DNA of 64,000 nucleotides from DAOUMF01 sp034408935 (lineage in GTDB: Bacteria > Chloroflexota > Dehalococcoidia > SM23-28-2 > RBG-16-64-32): assembly GCA_034408935.1 (NCBI GenBank), contig DAOUMV010000007.1:62001-126000 (forward strand). Reading direction: 5' to 3'. Shown piece by piece: positions 1 through 8,367 of the stretch. The notes below the pieces were generated by a model. That model ran no database searches and was not told where the DNA came from. It saw nothing but the letters and a program-made list of their open reading frames with translations. The translations under genes and the position numbers were made by a program. Each line of letters starts with the position of its first letter. Position 1 is the stretch's first letter.

Positions 1-47
1 ACAGGGCAATCGTAGAACGGATGTGCGCGGAGCGTCAAGCCGGAGGA

Positions 48-2297
48 CTATCCCTCCAGCGCCCGCTTCAGCCCGCCCTCGTAGGCGTCACGCAGCTCCA
101 CCAGCGAGAGGTCGATGGACCACAGCCGCAGGCGGTCGCCGCCGACGCGACCGACGAAGGCGAAGGGGACGTTCATCCCCTGAGCGATGGCCAGGAGGTC
201 ATCCCGTCGGGACGCCGGCACCGCCACGAGGATGCGAGACTGGGCCTCCCCAAACAGCGCCGCGTCCAGGCGCAGCACGGCCGGGGCCGTCGAGGCGTCC
301 AGGCCCAAGCCTGCCCTGAGCCCTGCCGAAGGGGCACCGTGCAGGCACATCTCGGCCAGGGCCACGGCGAGGCCACCGTCGGAACAGTCGTGGCAGGCGG
401 TAACGGTCCCCTGCCGGATTGCCGCCAGCGCCGCCCTCTGCACCCGCGCCTCCAGATCCAGGTCGATCTCCAGTCTCCCACCCAGGAGGCCGTGCTCCAG
501 CTTCAGGTACTCGCTGGCCGCCAGGGCGGCGGCGGGCTGCTCCAGGGCGGCGCCCAGGATGAACACTTCGTCGCCGTCGTTGGCCAGGCCGGGAGAGCAG
601 TGCTGCGAGATGTCGTCCAGCAGGCCCAGCATGCCGACCACCGGCGTAGGGTAGACCGCCTGTCCGCCCGTCTCGTTGTACAGGCTGACGTTGCCGGAGA
701 TGACGGGGGTGGCGAGGGCGGCGCACGCGGCGGCCATTCCTTGGATGACCTCCCGCATCTCGTAGTAGACTTCGGGGCGCTCCGGGTTGCCGAAGTTCAG
801 GCAGTCGGTGACGGCCACGGGCTGTGCGCCCACGCAGACGACGTTGCGGGCCGCCTCGGCGACGGCGATGGCCCCACCAGCGCCGGGGCTTACGTGACAG
901 TAGCGCCCGTTGCCGTCGGTGGCGACGGCGATGCCCCTGTCCGTCCCCTTGACCCGCAGCACGGCGGCGTCCGCCCCGGCCTCGATCACGGTGTTCGTGA
1001 GCACGCTCTGGTCGTACTGCCGGTAGACCCACCGCTTGGAGGCCACGTTGGGTGAGGCGAGCAGGCGCAGGAGGGCCGCGCTGGCATCGGTCACGTCCGG
1101 CAGGGCCGACAGGTCGAGGGATTGCATCTCGTCCAGGTCAGGGGGGCGCACGGGCTCCCTCGTGTACTGGGGAGCCTCCACCGCCATTTCGACGGGGACA
1201 TCCGCCTCCAGACTATCGCCATCGAAGATGCGGGCGTGGCCGTCCGCCGTCACCTCGCCGATGATGGTCCAGGGGACCTCCCAGCGCTCGAACAGGGCCG
1301 CCACGTCGCCCTCGTGCCCCTTGCGCACCATCGCCAGCATTCGCTCCTGGGACTCGGAGATCATGACCTCGTAGGGGGTCATCCCCTCCTCGCGGCGGGG
1401 TACCTTGGCGATATCGATGCGGAGTCCGGAGCCACCGCGGGAAGCGGCCTCGAGGCAGGCGGAGGTAAGACCGGCGGCACCCAGATCCTCGATGCCGGTG
1501 ATCCAGTCGGCGTGGTTGCCAGCCAGATCGATGCAGGCCTCCATGAGCATCTTCTCCAGGAAGGGGTTGCCTACCTGGACGGCGGGCCGAAGCTCATCGA
1601 AGCGGGCCTGGGGGTCGGTGCGGGAGGCGAGCCCGGAGGCGCCGTGGATGCCGTCGCGGCCGGTGTCGGCGCCCGCGAGCATGAGCAGCGTGCCTTCGCC
1701 CTCAGCCTTGCCGCTGACAAGCTTGTCGATGGAGGTAACGCCAACGCACATGGCGTTGATCAGGGGGTTGGCCGAGTATCCGCCTGAGGCGGACTCGAAG
1801 ACGACCTCGCCGCCAACGGTGGGGATGCCGAGGCAGTTGCCGTAGCCGCCGATGCCGCCCACCACGCCGCCGAACAGATAGCGGTTGTGCGGGTCCTCCA
1901 GGGGGCCGAAGCGGAGGGAGTCCAGAATAGCGATGGGCCGCGCGCCCATGGCGAAGATGTCGCGCACGATGCCGCCGACGCCCGTCGCTGCCCCCTCGTA
2001 CGGCTCGATGGCCGAGGGGTGGTTATGGGACTCGATCTTCATCACCACGCACATGCCATCGCCGATGTCGACGGCGCCGGCGTTCTCAGCCCCGCGGCGG
2101 GTGAGCACGTAGGCGCCCTCGGCGGGGAGCTGGCGCAAGAGGGGGCGCGAGTTCTTGTAGCCGCAGTGCTCGCTCCACAGGGCGCCGAATATCCCCAGCT
2201 CGACCTCTGTGGGCTCGCGGCCCAGGTGGGAGACGATGAGATCGTACTCATCGCGGCTGAGGGCGATGGAGTCGAGGACACTCTGATCTACGGCCAT
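48..2297 (-). CDS. purL: Phosphoribosylformylglycinamidine synthase subunit PurL
   Basis: Small-type PurL (about 749 aa), the ATP-dependent synthetase subunit that converts FGAR to FGAM in purine synthesis, using ammonia delivered by PurQ. Family motifs are clear: WSEHCGYKNS at residues 41-50, then ESHNHPSAIEPYEGAATGVG at about 89-108. The ATG at 2297 matches the N-terminus of Bacillus-type PurL; an in-frame GTG 33 bases upstream is possible, and neither has a good ribosome binding site. It is the last gene after purQ and three DUF4389 genes on the same strand. This form normally needs PurS, which I do not find in the window. A short REP-like insertion lies near the C-terminus. Identity is certain; the exact start is less so. 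Confidence 0.96.
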   Translation of the reverse strand: MAVDQSVLDSIALSRDEYDLIVSHLGREPTEVELGIFGALWSEHCGYKNSRPLLRQLPAEGAYVLTRRGAENAGAVDIGDGMCVVMKIESHNHPSAIEPYEGAATGVGGIVRDIFAMGARPIAILDSLRFGPLEDPHNRYLFGGVVGGIGGYGNCLGIPTVGGEVVFESASGGYSANPLINAMCVGVTSIDKLVSGKAEGEGTLLMLAGADTGRDGIHGASGLASRTDPQARFDELRPAVQVGNPFLEKMLMEACIDLAGNHADWITGIEDLGAAGLTSACLEAASRGGSGLRIDIAKVPRREEGMTPYEVMISESQERMLAMVRKGHEGDVAALFERWEVPWTIIGEVTADGHARIFDGDSLEADVPVEMAVEAPQYTREPVRPPDLDEMQSLDLSALPDVTDASAALLRLLASPNVASKRWVYRQYDQSVLTNTVIEAGADAAVLRVKGTDRGIAVATDGNGRYCHVSPGAGGAIAVAEAARNVVCVGAQPVAVTDCLNFGNPERPEVYYEMREVIQGMAAACAALATPVISGNVSLYNETGGQAVYPTPVVGMLGLLDDISQHCSPGLANDGDEVFILGAALEQPAAALAASEYLKLEHGLLGGRLEIDLDLEARVQRAALAAIRQGTVTACHDCSDGGLAVALAEMCLHGAPSAGLRAGLGLDASTAPAVLRLDAALFGEAQSRILVAVPASRRDDLLAIAQGMNVPFAFVGRVGGDRLRLWSIDLSLVELRDAYEGGLKRALEG
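313..335. repeat. REP-like palindromic element inside purL
   Basis: An imperfect palindrome of the GCCCTGAGC...CGAAGGGGC type lies in frame within purL. It resembles the element at 26786-26807 (GCCCTGAGCGAAGTCGAAGG followed by GC). It encodes a short Ala/Pro/Ser/Gly/Leu-rich stretch between conserved parts of PurL, so it appears to be a repeat insertion tolerated in a loop. Confidence 0.45.
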
Positions 2298-2357
2298 GAA
2301 ATCAACGCCATCGTAGCACAGGGAATCCACGTATTCGACGGCCGGTCTCGCCCATGT

Positions 2358-3032
2358 CTACACCTCCTCCTTGAAGGAGAAGGGCGGATAGCGATCGGTG
2401 AGCGATAGCCAGTACCCAAGACCCCTGGCTATCCAGCGCAGATAGCCCGCCGTGAACCCAAAGAGCCAGCGGGGGTAGTGCTCAAAAACGACAGCGAAGA
2501 CCGCGCTTACCGGAACGATGAGCATGAACGCGAAGGCGAACAAGGTCAGCAACAGGATATGCGGCAACAGCAAGATGGGGGTGACGGCGGCCCGAACCCA
2601 GCCAAAGTCGCCTCCGCGCCTGATCTGCAGCCGTACCGATTGGCCAATCGCTTGCCTGGGCGAGGCGTCGGTGAGAAACAGGGCGTATGAGGCCGCGGCG
2701 ATCGCGTACTCGGCATGGCGCTCCAAGACCGGGGCGTCCTCCGCCATAAAGCGGTGTAACCCCTTGCCCCGGATGCGAGTCGCCACGGCCAGCGGCAAGC
2801 CGACGACACCGGCGGCGATGAGGGAGGCGACTATCACTGGCAGCCACAGGTAGAACACGGCGCTGACGTAGCCCAGGCCCGCCGGCACGACCCAGGTGAC
2901 CAGGGCACCGAGCGCTCGCTGGACGCCCTTCCGTCGCGAGAGCCTTTCAGGGTACGCCACGGAGTAGGAGATAGGGTACCCAAGGGTGGCTGTGTAGTCC
3001 ACAACGACCTTACTTCCCTCTGAAGTGATCAC
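2358..3032 (-). CDS. DUF4389 family membrane protein (single domain)
   Basis: A 224-aa membrane protein with the DUF4389 signature: YPERLSR near residue 27, hydrophobic segments at roughly 42-85 and 148-185, then a C-terminal block YPRWLFGFTAGYLRWIARGL ending in LTDRYPPFSF. The middle (about residues 86-140) diverges from the two neighbouring paralogues. A GTG start at 3032 is used; an in-frame stop lies just upstream. The molecular function of DUF4389 is not known. It sits between purL and two paralogues in the same orientation, and its last codons carry a GGAGG-like stretch. No catalytic motif is visible. Confidence 0.8.
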   Translation of the reverse strand: MITSEGSKVVVDYTATLGYPISYSVAYPERLSRRKGVQRALGALVTWVVPAGLGYVSAVFYLWLPVIVASLIAAGVVGLPLAVATRIRGKGLHRFMAEDAPVLERHAEYAIAAASYALFLTDASPRQAIGQSVRLQIRRGGDFGWVRAAVTPILLLPHILLLTLFAFAFMLIVPVSAVFAVVFEHYPRWLFGFTAGYLRWIARGLGYWLSLTDRYPPFSFKEEV

Positions 3033-3154
3033 CTGCCCGTTGACAGCGACGGGCCGTCAAGCGCCGCCTCGTGGCAGCCCGGCGCCATATGAGATACGGC
3101 GACCGCGATCTCGCCCACGGCAAGGTTCGCGTCATGCTACCACAAGCGACCGGC

Positions 3155-3748
3155 CTAGCTCAGGCTGAAGGGCGGGTAGTCGTCGCGCAGGAAGTTGGTG
3201 TATGCGCCAACCCGGTACTGCCATCGCACGACGCCAACGATGAAGTCGAACAGGCCGCGGGGGAACCGCTTGGTGAACAGGATAGCGAACCAGGCGATGA
3301 CCCAGGCCACGGACGCCCCGATATACAGCAAAAGCAGAACGATGAAGTGGGGGATCGCCAGCAGCCACTTGACGAAGATGAGCCAGCGGGACAGCTCTTC
3401 GGGGTAGTCTACCTCGTAGGTGACAGCGTACTGGCCCGGCTCCCAGGAGAACGGCGGGTACTCGTCCCGAAACAATCCGTAGTAGGCGAGCACGTTGGCG
3501 TTCCAGCGGTTGACGTTCACGACAAAGTCGAACAGGCCCCGCGGGTAGCGCTTGGTGAACAGGATGGCAAACCAGGCGATGAACGTGACTGCGCTGCTGG
3601 CGATGCCAAGGGCATACAGGATAATGAAGTGGGGAATCGCCAGGAGCCACTTGACAAAGATGAGCCAGCGGGACAGCTCCTCCGGGTACTCCACGTCGTA
3701 GCGCAGGGGATAGCCCGGCGCCCCGGCGACTGTCGTTTCTACGGCCAT
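3155..3748 (-). CDS. DUF4389 membrane protein with two tandem domains
   Basis: A 197-aa protein made of two nearly identical DUF4389 units (about residues 12-100 and 108-195). Each has YPEELSRWLIFVKWLLAIPH, a hydrophobic stretch, then an LFTKRYPRGLFDF-type block, a conserved tryptophan and DEYPPFS/DDYPPFS. The two halves also match at the DNA level (around 3350-3410 against 3640-3700), which points to recent tandem duplication or gene conversion. It lies between the single-domain paralogue and the larger paralogue that follows purQ. Likely an inner-membrane protein with about four membrane segments; function unknown. Confidence 0.82.
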   Translation of the reverse strand: MAVETTVAGAPGYPLRYDVEYPEELSRWLIFVKWLLAIPHFIILYALGIASSAVTFIAWFAILFTKRYPRGLFDFVVNVNRWNANVLAYYGLFRDEYPPFSWEPGQYAVTYEVDYPEELSRWLIFVKWLLAIPHFIVLLLLYIGASVAWVIAWFAILFTKRFPRGLFDFIVGVVRWQYRVGAYTNFLRDDYPPFSLS

Positions 3749-3779
3749 GACCTGCCTCCCTTCTCAGGCTAGTCGACTG

Positions 3780-4895
3780 CTATTCGAACACGAACTTCAC
3801 CCTCTGCTTGAAGCCGACGCTGAGACTGTACTTCAGCTCAGTGGGCTGACCATCCTCGTCGACCTCGAACACGACCGCCACCACCGCCTGCCCTCCCTCC
3901 GCAAGCTGTACCGGCGGCTCCCGTCCGCCCACGGTGGCCAGCAACGGGTCGTGGCCGTCGCCGAGCGAGTCCTTGAGGCGAAAGTCTCCCTCCCCCACTC
4001 CCACTCCCAGGTCACCCGGAGCATCGCGGTAGTTGCTCAACATGAGATGGAATAGCACGAAGCGGTGTCCCACCTTCGGTTGATAGAGCCCCTCGTCAAA
4101 GACGTAGGGATCCTCCGCGTCCAGCAGCACTACCCCCAGATCGGACACTTCCACCGCGGGGGAGGCCTCGCCCCGGAGCAACCGCTGGTAGGAGACGGTG
4201 ACCTCTTCGGTCTGCCCGGGCCAGGCTATTATAGCGCTGACGCCGCCGACCCAAGCCAGCACGATGAGCCAGCCGAAGATGGCGGATATGACGTAGCTGC
4301 TGTGGTAGGCGGGGCCCACGTCCGCTGAAAGGCTGAAGGAGGGGAACTCGTCCGTCAGCGAGATCCAGTAAGACCCAGCGCGGGCGACCCAGCGCAGCCA
4401 GCCGGAGACGAAGGAGTGCATCCCCTGGGGGTAGCGACCGGTGAAGAGGATCGCGAACCAGGCGAGGATGACCACAACGAAGACACCTACAAACACGAAC
4501 GCCAGCACTATGAGATGCGGGATTACCGTGACCGTCTTCCAGATGACCAACCGCCAGCGGGAGAGACGCTCCGGGCGGTCCACCTCGAAGCGGACATCCC
4601 ATTCGCCATCGAAGGGGGGATAGCGATCGGTGAGGAGGAGGAAGTAAGCATCTGCACGGAGGGTGAACCGCAAGACCGCGACGTTGGCGTCGAACAGCCA
4701 GCGCACCGGCCTCCCACGCACCAGTATGCCGACCCAATAGGCCCCAAGCAGACCCTGCCCCAGCAGATAGAGGACTACGACGACAGGGATAGCGAGGATG
4801 AGCCGGAAGAAGGTGCTGAGGCGGGAGAGACGCTGCGGGTAGTCCGCCTCAAGGCGGACGGGGAAGGGTGCAGCCGTGGTCGGCTCAAACAGCAT
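3780..4895 (-). CDS. DUF4389 membrane protein with C-terminal beta-rich domain
   Basis: A 371-aa protein with two DUF4389 units (residues about 15-105 and 106-200) followed by another membrane segment near 210-230. A soluble C-terminal domain (about 235-371) contains VGHRFVLFHLMLSNYRD and VVAVVFEVDEDGQP, resembling the beta-sandwich DUF4352-type domains of extracytoplasmic proteins (tentative). It starts 11 bases after the purQ stop codon, so it is probably co-transcribed with purQ. With its two neighbours it gives five DUF4389 units in a row. No enzyme motif is evident. Confidence 0.8.
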   Translation of the reverse strand: MLFEPTTAAPFPVRLEADYPQRLSRLSTFFRLILAIPVVVVLYLLGQGLLGAYWVGILVRGRPVRWLFDANVAVLRFTLRADAYFLLLTDRYPPFDGEWDVRFEVDRPERLSRWRLVIWKTVTVIPHLIVLAFVFVGVFVVVILAWFAILFTGRYPQGMHSFVSGWLRWVARAGSYWISLTDEFPSFSLSADVGPAYHSSYVISAIFGWLIVLAWVGGVSAIIAWPGQTEEVTVSYQRLLRGEASPAVEVSDLGVVLLDAEDPYVFDEGLYQPKVGHRFVLFHLMLSNYRDAPGDLGVGVGEGDFRLKDSLGDGHDPLLATVGGREPPVQLAEGGQAVVAVVFEVDEDGQPTELKYSLSVGFKQRVKFVFE

Positions 4896-4906
4896 AAGTT
4901 ATCGTC

Positions 4907-5611
4907 TCAAGCCACCGCCTTCGCCCATTCCTGTAGCGATAGCCACAATGCCAGGCCATCCTCGCTCCCCATGAGCGGCTCGCAGGCCCGCTCCGGGTGA
5001 GGCATCATTCCCAGCACGTGGCCACGCTCGTTGACGATGCCCGCGATATTGTTCACGCTGCCGTTGGGATTCGCCTCCGCCGTCACCTCGCCCTCGCTGG
5101 TGCAGTAGCGGAACGCCACGCGCCCGGAGGACTCGAGTTCGGCCAGCGTCTCCTCATCGGCCACGTAGCGCCCCTCGCCGTGGGAGATGGGCACCCGCAG
5201 CACCTGGCCGGGCCGACAGGCCCGCGTGAAGGGCGTCTCGGCGTTCTCCACCCGCAGATTCACCCAGATGCATCGGTACTGGAGCGAATCGTTGCGCATG
5301 AGGGCACCAGGCAGCAGGTGCGCCTCGCACAGGATCTGGAAGCCGTTGCAGATGCCGATGAGGGGCTTGCCCGCCTCGGCGTGGGCGGCTACCGCCTCCA
5401 TCACCGGCGAGAAGCGGGCGATCGACCCCGCGCGAAGGTAATCCCCGTAGGAGAAGCCTCCCGGGAGCACCACTACGTCGTAGCGGGAGAGGTCGCGCTC
5501 CCGGTGCCAGACGAGGTCCGCCTCCTGACCCAGTACGCTGGCCAGCGCGTAGTGGGTGTCGTGGTCGCTCCAGGTACCGGGAAATACGACGACGGCGAAG
5601 CGAAGCGGCAT
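4907..5611 (-). CDS. purQ: Phosphoribosylformylglycinamidine synthase subunit PurQ (glutaminase)
   Basis: A 234-aa class I glutamine amidotransferase subunit that supplies ammonia to PurL. The nucleophile elbow GICNGFQ places the catalytic cysteine at residue 88, and MMPHPERA near the C-terminus supplies the His/Glu pair. The ATG at 5611 begins MPLRFAVVVFPGTWSDHDT, the expected N-terminus; the upstream in-frame extension looks non-coding. Three DUF4389 genes separate it from purL in the same direction. A decayed copy of its first 25 or so codons lies at 6594-6684. Confidence 0.96.
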   Translation of the reverse strand: MPLRFAVVVFPGTWSDHDTHYALASVLGQEADLVWHRERDLSRYDVVVLPGGFSYGDYLRAGSIARFSPVMEAVAAHAEAGKPLIGICNGFQILCEAHLLPGALMRNDSLQYRCIWVNLRVENAETPFTRACRPGQVLRVPISHGEGRYVADEETLAELESSGRVAFRYCTSEGEVTAEANPNGSVNNIAGIVNERGHVLGMMPHPERACEPLMGSEDGLALWLSLQEWAKAVA

Positions 5612-5747
5612 TCCGCGCCCTTTATACCACACCAGGAACCGTGTGTAACGTGACGCTCCCACGCGGGCGTGTTTATTCATATCAACGACGATAGACGACG
5701 CGTGCCAGCAGATGGACTCTGGCGGGTAGGCCTCGTAACCGTCCGCT

Positions 5748-6540
5748 CTACTGCAGGATTTCGTAGGGCAGTTCGAAGTCTTGGTCCGTCACGTCCGTGG
5801 ACACGGACGTGGCCTCGACGGTGACGATCCTGCCGCCCTCCTCTAACCGCAGGAACAGCAGCAGGCCCTCTTGGGAGAAGCACATCTCGCTTTCGCCCCC
5901 ACCGGCCACGGTGCTTCGCAGCGCGAAGCAGGTGCCCTGGACGCCGACGATCTCCCGCTCTGACCTGTCGAGAAGGTCCACATGCTCCGGCCCCTCAGCG
6001 ATCCCGCGCAGTGGACTGAGCAGCCAGTCGAAACCCACCCCCCCCCGCCACTGACAGTGCGTCTGACACATCCAACGGGGCACACATCGACTGACCAGGC
6101 GCACAGCCGTACGCGTTGCCCCCGGCGATGATGGAGACGGATCGCTTCTCCTCCCCCCCTTCCCTGCTTACGACCTCGAAGCGATAATCAGGCGGCCGCT
6201 GCACCATCACCAACTCCAGCTCCGCCGACCCGCTCATCGATTCACTGCTGGCCCTGTACGTCACCTTTGCAGTAAGGCCCTCGACTGCAGTAAGACGCTC
6301 GATGGCCTGTCCAACGAAGGCCTCGAGTTCTTGGAGACCCTCCTCACCACCGTCGGCTTCAGGCATTTCCCCGCCCTCGGGTGTCTGATCGGCCGCAGGA
6401 GTCTGAGGGGCAGCGGGTGTCTCACCCCCATCCTGGTCTCCATCCCCGCAGGCCACCGCCGCCAGCAAGGCGAGCAACAAGGCAACCGCCAGCAAGACTG
6501 CGAAGCCCCTCAGCGCTGCGAATATATCACCTCTGAACAC
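5748..6540 (-). pseudogene. Lipoprotein gene split by a frameshift in a G9 tract
   Basis: A GTG at 6540 with an AAGGAGG ribosome binding site opens a lipoprotein: signal peptide ALLLALLAAVAC, then a Pro/Thr/Glu-rich linker, then a domain beginning LEAFVGQAIERLTAVEGLTA. That domain resembles LolA/LppX-like lipid-binding lipoproteins (tentative). The frame changes at nine consecutive C (plus strand, 6038-6046), and the rest of the domain continues in another frame to 5748. Removing one base restores a 263-aa protein reading SVAGGVGFDWLLSPL across the junction. This could be a sequencing or assembly error, a true pseudogene, or slippage-based on/off switching. Confidence 0.7.
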
Positions 6541-6593
6541 GGCAACCTCCTTGTACCCGGCCCCCCTTTGCCAGCCGATTGACCACCCAGTCC

Positions 6594-6684
6594 GCTGGAC
6601 AGCGCGTAGTGGGTGTCGTAGTCGCTCTAGGTGCCGGGGAATACGACAACGGCGAAGCGCATCTCCGTCCTCCTTTTACCACAC
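6594..6684 (-). pseudogene. Decayed duplicate of the purQ 5' end
   Basis: On the minus strand this reads an AGGAGG ribosome binding site, ATG, then MRFAVVVFPGT, a stop in place of the tryptophan codon, and SDYDTHYALSS. It is a clear copy of the first 25 or so codons and leader of purQ (5540-5635). Similarity fades on both sides. The purQ-like sequence has no room for the rest of the gene. The remnant keeps a better ribosome binding site than the functional gene. Confidence 0.8.
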
Positions 6685-6762
6685 CCCTCCAGAACAACGG
6701 AACAATTAAGCAATGGGGCAGGATCGCTCCAGTGCTCTATTCCTCCATGCTATCCTGTGGCC

Positions 6763-8244
6763 GTGACGTATGAGACTTCCTCAACGGACGTTGCCGCCGA
6801 GATAGAGGCGATCCTCCACCCCCGCTCCATCGCAGTGGTGGGCGCTTCCGCCAACCCGAATACTCCCGGCTACGACTACGTCAGCTCCCTGCAGAAGTTC
6901 GGCTACTCTGGCCGCATCTATCCGGTTAACCCCCGCACGGAAGAGCTACTGGGACTGCCCACCTTCCCCTCGCTGCGGGACGTGCCTGGCGAGGTCGATT
7001 ACGTCATCTGCTGCATCCCCGCCTCGGCAGTGCTGGAGCTGGTAGACGACTGCGCCGCCAAGGGGGCACGCGCTCTCCAGTTGTTCACAGCCCGCTTCTC
7101 TGAGACGGGCCGAGAGGAGGACGCGGAGTTGGAGCGGCGGCTGGCGGAGCGGGCCCGAGGGAAAGGGGTGCGGATCATCGGCCCCAACTGTATGGGGCTC
7201 GTCTACCCCCGGCAAGGGATATCCTTCCGGGCGGACATGCCGCAGCAGCCGGGGAACGTGGGGGTCCTATCGCAGAGCGGGAACCTGCTATTTGAGCTGA
7301 CCTACTTGGGCGGGCCCCGTGGCCTGCGCTTCTCCAAGGCTGTGAGCTACGGCAACGGCCTGGACCTGACGGAAGCGGACTTCCTGGACTACTTCGCTGG
7401 AGACGGGGAAAGCGGGGTGGTGGGGGCCTACATAGAGGGCATCCGTGACGGCCGTCGCTTCCTGGCGTCGCTGTCGGCGGCAGCGGCCCGCAAGCCGGTA
7501 GTGGTGCTCAAGGGAGGACGAACGGTGGCCGGATGGCGCACCGCGGCCTCCCACACCGCGGCCCTGGCGGGACAGCAGGCCGTCTGGGACGCCGCCGTCG
7601 CCCAGGCGGGAGCCCTAGCCGTGGGCACGGTGGAGGAGTTCGTAGACATGCTCATCGCCTTCGCGCACATGCGGCCGGGCACTGGTCGTCGCCTGGGGAT
7701 GGTGGGCGGCGGCGGCGGCCGCTCGGTGCTCACGGCCGACCTGTGCGAGGAGGTGGGGCTGAGCGTGCCACCCCTGCCCGAGGACGTGGAGCGCCGCATC
7801 GCCGAGAAGGCGCCCAACCTGGCCGGCTGGATCACCAACCCCGTGGACCAGTCCATCCTCGCCGGCAGCGGCCTGGGGGGAACGCAGGTGCTGGAGTGGA
7901 TGGACGAAAGCCCGGGCATCGACATGCTGCTGGCCAACGTGGGCGAGGCGTGGGCGCTGGGCCGACCCAACGCGAAGGCGCTTCTGGCTCGCATACCGGA
8001 GCGGTTCGTCCACGTGGGCATCCGTACCCGCAAACCTCTAGCCGTCGTCCTCGGCCCGGCCGACTATGGGGACGAGGGGCTGTGGCGTCTGGTGTCAGGA
8101 GCACGGGAGAAGCTGACGGGGGCCGGATTGGCCCTGTTCCCCAGCGTGGAGCGGGCAGTGCGGATGCTGTCGCGGTTCGCGGGGTATTGGGAACGGCAGC
8201 CCGAGCACGATGAAGCCGACACAGCACGCCCGAAGAGCATGTAG
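6763..8244 (+). CDS. ADP-forming acyl-CoA synthetase alpha-subunit-like protein
   Basis: About 493 aa: an N-terminal CoA-binding Rossmann domain (HPRSIAVVGASANPNTPGYD, about residues 16-35), then two succinyl-CoA-ligase-like domains. RTAASHTAALAG contains the histidine that is phosphorylated in ADP-forming acetyl-CoA synthetases. No ATP-grasp (beta) domain is present, so it should need a separate beta subunit; none is adjacent. Such enzymes interconvert acyl-CoA plus ADP and acid plus ATP; the substrate cannot be told. The GTG at 6763 is chosen because the conserved region starts just after it and the upstream codons look non-coding. Confidence 0.82.
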   Translation: MTYETSSTDVAAEIEAILHPRSIAVVGASANPNTPGYDYVSSLQKFGYSGRIYPVNPRTEELLGLPTFPSLRDVPGEVDYVICCIPASAVLELVDDCAAKGARALQLFTARFSETGREEDAELERRLAERARGKGVRIIGPNCMGLVYPRQGISFRADMPQQPGNVGVLSQSGNLLFELTYLGGPRGLRFSKAVSYGNGLDLTEADFLDYFAGDGESGVVGAYIEGIRDGRRFLASLSAAAARKPVVVLKGGRTVAGWRTAASHTAALAGQQAVWDAAVAQAGALAVGTVEEFVDMLIAFAHMRPGTGRRLGMVGGGGGRSVLTADLCEEVGLSVPPLPEDVERRIAEKAPNLAGWITNPVDQSILAGSGLGGTQVLEWMDESPGIDMLLANVGEAWALGRPNAKALLARIPERFVHVGIRTRKPLAVVLGPADYGDEGLWRLVSGAREKLTGAGLALFPSVERAVRMLSRFAGYWERQPEHDEADTARPKSM

Positions 8245-8367
8245 CGGCGAACTGAAGGTCGCCACCAGCAGCATGAAGGCCTGAAGGCCTCCTCTACATT
8301 CGCATAGTGCCGCCGACCCGCCTGCCGGTAGGTAGGCTCTAGGCGGCGGTCAAGCCCATCAGGCGGC

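Noticed and set aside
21..1055. Long plus-strand ORF opposite purL, and many similar long antisense ORFs (for example at 17850-19163, 50397-51428)
   Set aside because: They mirror well-supported genes in GC-rich DNA, have low-complexity Arg/Gly/Ala/His composition, and show no family motif.
2298..2330. Alternative GTG start for purL at 2330
   Set aside because: It adds 11 residues not expected in the family, and it lacks a well-spaced ribosome binding site; kept only as an alternative.
5612..5747. Possible purS between the lipoprotein and purQ
   Set aside because: No frame on the minus strand encodes a PurS-like 80-residue protein here.
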